Source: JAWWPY01 sp964412845
GTDB taxonomy: Bacteria > Actinomycetota > Actinomycetes > Streptosporangiales > Streptosporangiaceae
Assembly: GCA_964412845.1 (NCBI GenBank)
Contig: CAYPQM010000232.1
Span: 1 to 7,708 of the forward strand
Direction: 5' to 3'
DNA: 7,708 bases
A model generated the notes under the pieces. It did no database searches. It saw nothing but the letters and a program-made list of their open reading frames with translations, and was not told the origin of the DNA. The position numbers and the translations under genes were made by a program. Of the stretch, positions 5,972-7,708 are shown piece by piece (position 1 is the stretch's first letter; each line of letters starts with the position of its first letter).

Positions 5972-6145
5972 GGGATCGTTTCCTTGGCCCCGGCGGCGGT
6001 CAGCAGCCTGAACAGGCCAGTGTGACTGGCCTTGGCCGCGGCAGGAAGACCGACATTCCCGCGGGCCGCTAACGGTACGTCCGAATCGTCACTGCGCGCC
6101 GCTGCCGGCACCTGAGCCGCCTTGACGTGCCTGTTCAACGATCCC
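5972..6145 (-). promoter_or_regulatory. Putative structured 5' leader of the polysaccharide operon
   Basis: GGGATCGTT (6145-6137) and AACGATCCC (5980-5972) can close a 9-bp outer stem. Inside it, GGCGG-c-TCAG (6121-6112) pairs with CTGACCGCC (6003-5995), 9 bp with one bulge; AGGCCAGT/ACTGGCCT forms an 8-bp hairpin with a 3-nt loop (6032-6014); and GCGGGAA/TTCCTGC forms another (about 6063-6041). GGCAC (6131-6127) and GTGCC (6111-6107) would place the second helix in a pseudoknot. The leader ends 10 bp before the ribosome site of the 39-aa ORF, where a riboswitch would sit. It does not match the c-di-GMP, c-di-AMP (ydaO), cobalamin, TPP, FMN or SAM consensus as I know them. The same DNA is open in the glycosyltransferase frame, so it could instead be coding. 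Confidence 0.35.
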
Positions 6146-6366
6146 CCCTGCCGATCTCATGCCTGGTACCCGCCTTTACCCCGGCGGCGCCACCACGGCG
6201 GCCACCCAAATACTTGACGGGGCTTTACCGCATAGATCCCCACCCGATGCAGGCGAGTAGGTTAACATGACGCGTTTACGGGCGACCATCACCTGATTCG
6301 GGGATACCCCCTTTTCGATGGGCAAATGTGGCCTGAAGGTCAGCCAACCGGCCCAAAGCCATTTAC

Positions 6367-6395
6367 GTACTTAATATACATAATGTACTTTATGT
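6367..6395. repeat. Two direct repeats GTACTTWATRT, candidate operator
   Basis: GTACTTAATAT at 6367-6377 and GTACTTTATGT at 6385-6395 match at 9 of 11 positions and start 18 bp apart. Between them TACAT-A-ATGTA (6377-6387) is a perfect odd palindrome. The site lies in the most AT-rich stretch of the divergent intergenic region, where a regulator of either operon could bind. Confidence 0.4.
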
Positions 6396-6444
6396 TCTGT
6401 AAAGCATGATTTAGGCGTTCTCTATGCCGGTTCAGCGATCCCGA

Positions 6445-6463
6445 TGGTGCCGCGCTGGCACCA
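6445..6463. other. Short perfect hairpin upstream of SRPBCC gene
   Basis: TGGTGCC (6445-6451) and GGCACCA (6457-6463) are perfect reverse complements around a 5-nt loop GCGCT, about 95 bp before the ATG at 6558. It may be an operator, a leader hairpin or a weak terminator; there is no flanking U-tract. Confidence 0.4.
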
Positions 6464-6557
6464 GGCGGACGCGGAACCACGGCGAGGCGCTTGAGATGAT
6501 GGGGATGATCGCAGGCTGACCTGCTGTGACGACGCGACTGCGGCAGAGGAGGCTCGG

Positions 6558-7196
6558 ATGAGATGCCGGGACGCAGGCGTAGCGGCCGTGGCCAGCGCCG
6601 TGGCTGCCTACTTCCTCATTGGGAGGTCCTGGCAACTTCAGTGGGGCGCCATCGACGAGGAATCTGGCGGGCCTCTTCCCGGCGATGACCTGATCGCGGA
6701 TGCCGACCTCACGGCCACCCGCGCTATCACCATCCGCGGGCCGGCTGTTCAGGTATGGCCGTGGGTCGTCCAGGTTGGCCAGGGTCGCGGCGGGTTCTAT
6801 AGCTACGACTTCCTCGAGAACCTGGTTGGCTGCGATATCCATAGCGCGGAACGCATCGCGTCCGAATGGCAGAGCGTCGAGGTTGGTGACGAGGTCAGGC
6901 TGGCCCCGCAGGTCAGTCTCCGGGTGGCCGCTGTTGATCCAGGGCGATCACTGGTTCTCCGCGGCGGGATTCCGATGGGGAACACCGCACCGCCCTACGA
7001 CTTCACCTGGGCTTTCGTGCTCAAGGACGCACCGGCCGGGACATCGCGGCTGATCGTGCGCGAAAGATACGCGTACACGCGGGCGTGGGCGCGACTCCTC
7101 GTCGAACCCGTTGAGGTGGTCAGTTTCCTGATGAGCCAGAAGATGCTCCGCGGGATCAGGGACCGGGCCGAGAACCATGCTTCCGGGAACGCCTGA
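6558..7196 (+). CDS. SRPBCC-type (START/Bet v1-like) protein with N-terminal hydrophobic segment
   Basis: A 212-aa protein. Residues about 6-21 are hydrophobic and could be an uncleaved anchor or signal. The rest resembles an actinomycete SRPBCC (polyketide cyclase-like) ligand-binding fold: WGAIDEE and PLPGDDLIADADL, then ATRAITIRGPAVQVWPWVVQ (first strand of the fold), GQGRGGFYSYDFLENL, SEWQSVEVGDEVRLAP, a VAAVDPGRSLVLRGG strand, TSRLIVRERY, and a C-terminal helix ending MLRGIRDRAE. Such proteins bind hydrophobic ligands; no ligand or pathway can be named here. The ATG has AGGAGG at 6547-6552 with 5 bp spacing, so the start is well supported. The secreted gene that follows begins 84 bp later with its own ribosome site and may share the transcript. 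Confidence 0.8.
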   Translation: MRCRDAGVAAVASAVAAYFLIGRSWQLQWGAIDEESGGPLPGDDLIADADLTATRAITIRGPAVQVWPWVVQVGQGRGGFYSYDFLENLVGCDIHSAERIASEWQSVEVGDEVRLAPQVSLRVAAVDPGRSLVLRGGIPMGNTAPPYDFTWAFVLKDAPAGTSRLIVRERYAYTRAWARLLVEPVEVVSFLMSQKMLRGIRDRAENHASGNA

Positions 7197-7280
7197 CTCT
7201 GCTCGGGACGTTCGCCCCTACAGCCGGGGGCCCGGGCCGTTCTCTACTCGCGGTGAAAGGTCTCTGACAGGGGGTTAGCC

Positions 7281-7708
7281 ATGCATCATCTTCGTCTTGC
7301 CGCATGTGTCCTCGCGCTCGCCGGGCTGGGCGGTCTGGCCGCTCCACCGGCAACAGCCTTAGCTGCCACTGCCCCGATCCTCACCGAGATCCGTGCCGCG
7401 CATCATCCCGGCTATGACCGGCTGGTCTTCCAGTTCCGGGGATCGTTGCCGGCTGATCGCAGCGCCCGCTACGTGTCCCAGGTGACGGGCGGAGGCTCCG
7501 GGCTCCCGGTGCCGATCGTCGGCCGCGCCAAGCTGCTGGTGCGCTTCTCGCTCGCGAATGGGCACGATGCGAACGGGCACGTCACGTACGGGCCGACCCG
7601 GCGCACCTATGCGCTGCCGGACCTGATCCAAGTCGTCAACTCGAGCGATTTCGAGGCCGTGCTCAGCTTCGGGGTGGGACTGGCGCACCGGGAGCCGTTC
7701 CACATGTT
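7281..7708 (+). CDS. Secreted AMIN-like-domain protein, 3' end outside window
   Basis: The frame is open from ATG 7281 through the window end (142 codons and 2 bases). AGGGGG at 7269-7274 supports the start with 6 bp spacing. Residues 1-30 are a signal peptide (MHHLRLAACVLALAG, then Ala/Pro-rich). The cysteine at residue 9 sits in the hydrophobic core and does not make a convincing lipobox. From about residue 34, ILTEIRAAHHPGYDRLVFQF, YVSQV, then LPVPIVGRAKLLVRF and DFEAVLSFGVGLAHREPF read as the AMIN-like beta domain found in many actinomycete secreted proteins and lipoproteins of unknown function. The missing end should hold only a few more residues of the last strand. Confidence 0.8.
   Translation, partial: MHHLRLAACVLALAGLGGLAAPPATALAATAPILTEIRAAHHPGYDRLVFQFRGSLPADRSARYVSQVTGGGSGLPVPIVGRAKLLVRFSLANGHDANGHVTYGPTRRTYALPDLIQVVNSSDFEAVLSFGVGLAHREPFHM

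Larger units (their letters stand above)
6146..6557. other. Divergent intergenic region without a confident gene
   Basis: 412 bp between the divergently transcribed polysaccharide operon and the SRPBCC gene. It must carry at least one promoter each way, though I cannot place hexamers reliably. The AT-rich core (6361-6413) holds two direct repeats GTACTTWATRT. The 10-mer CCCCCTTTTC is at 6307-6316 beside a small GGGGATACCCC palindrome. A 7-bp hairpin lies at 6445-6463. A 31-codon ATG frame at 6424-6519 has no ribosome site and is not called. Confidence 0.5.

Noticed and set aside
5972..6145. c-di-GMP (GEMM), c-di-AMP (ydaO) or cobalamin riboswitch, expected candidates before a polysaccharide or wall operon
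   Set aside because: Their conserved core sequences, as I recall them, are not present; only generic stems are seen.
6089..6160. 23-codon ATG frame at the start of the leader region, a possible leader peptide
   Set aside because: No ribosome site before the ATG and no run of regulatory codons.
6213..6236. TTGACG on the plus strand as a -35 box for the SRPBCC gene
   Set aside because: No acceptable -10 lies 16-18 bp downstream, and it is more than 300 bp from the gene.
6424..6519. 31-codon plus-strand ATG frame ending GEALEMMGMIAG
   Set aside because: No ribosome site, no recognisable family, and short enough to be chance.
6432..6842. 136-codon minus-strand open frame overlapping the SRPBCC gene start
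   Set aside because: The plus strand has AGGAGG, an ATG and recognisable SRPBCC motifs; the minus frame has none.
7197..7280. Terminator between the SRPBCC and AMIN-like genes
   Set aside because: Only short GC-rich self-complementary runs (CCCC/GGGG) with no clear stem; not enough to call.

Overview
This is a high-GC window that looks like an actinomycete. Most codons end in G or C, starts are a mix of ATG and GTG, Shine-Dalgarno sites are G-rich, and all three secreted or anchored reading frames carry Ala-rich signal peptides. A partial gene lies at each edge. No tRNA, rRNA, CRISPR array, insertion sequence or phage gene was seen.

Layout. Positions 3-950 (+) hold the 3' part of an enterochelin-esterase-like alpha/beta hydrolase. 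It converges tail to tail with a minus-strand block at 947-3239, and the two stop codons share a CTAG. That block, in transcription order, is a secreted WxL-like protein (3239-2691), a very strong GC hairpin (2645-2682), a second closely related WxL-like protein (2519-1974) and, 7 bp on, a membrane-anchored protein resembling the WxL-interacting proteins of Firmicutes (1966-947). Positions 5951-3419 (-) form an exopolysaccharide-type operon: a 39-aa membrane ORF, a processive family-2 glycosyltransferase of the hyaluronan/cellulose synthase type, and a GH26-type glycosidase with an N-terminal membrane anchor, which overlaps the transferase by ATGA. About 600 bp without a confident gene (5952-6557) separates this operon from a plus-strand pair: an SRPBCC-type protein with an N-terminal hydrophobic segment (6558-7196) and a secreted AMIN-like-domain protein cut by the window end (7281-7708).

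How it fits together. Both minus-strand blocks encode cell-surface functions. One probably makes and trims a surface polysaccharide. The other makes two paralogous secreted proteins and an anchored partner, the gene content of a WxL/WxL-interacting-protein locus but in an actinomycete-like genome and with altered WxL triplets. A shared 10-mer (GAAAAGGGGG on the minus strand) lies upstream of both blocks and may hint at joint control.

The most unusual points are the WxL-like module, the apparent frame break between the 39-aa membrane ORF and the glycosyltransferase, and a 174-nt leader before that ORF whose ends pair in a 9-bp stem and which contains further nested helices. All family assignments are by eye from motifs, with no database search.
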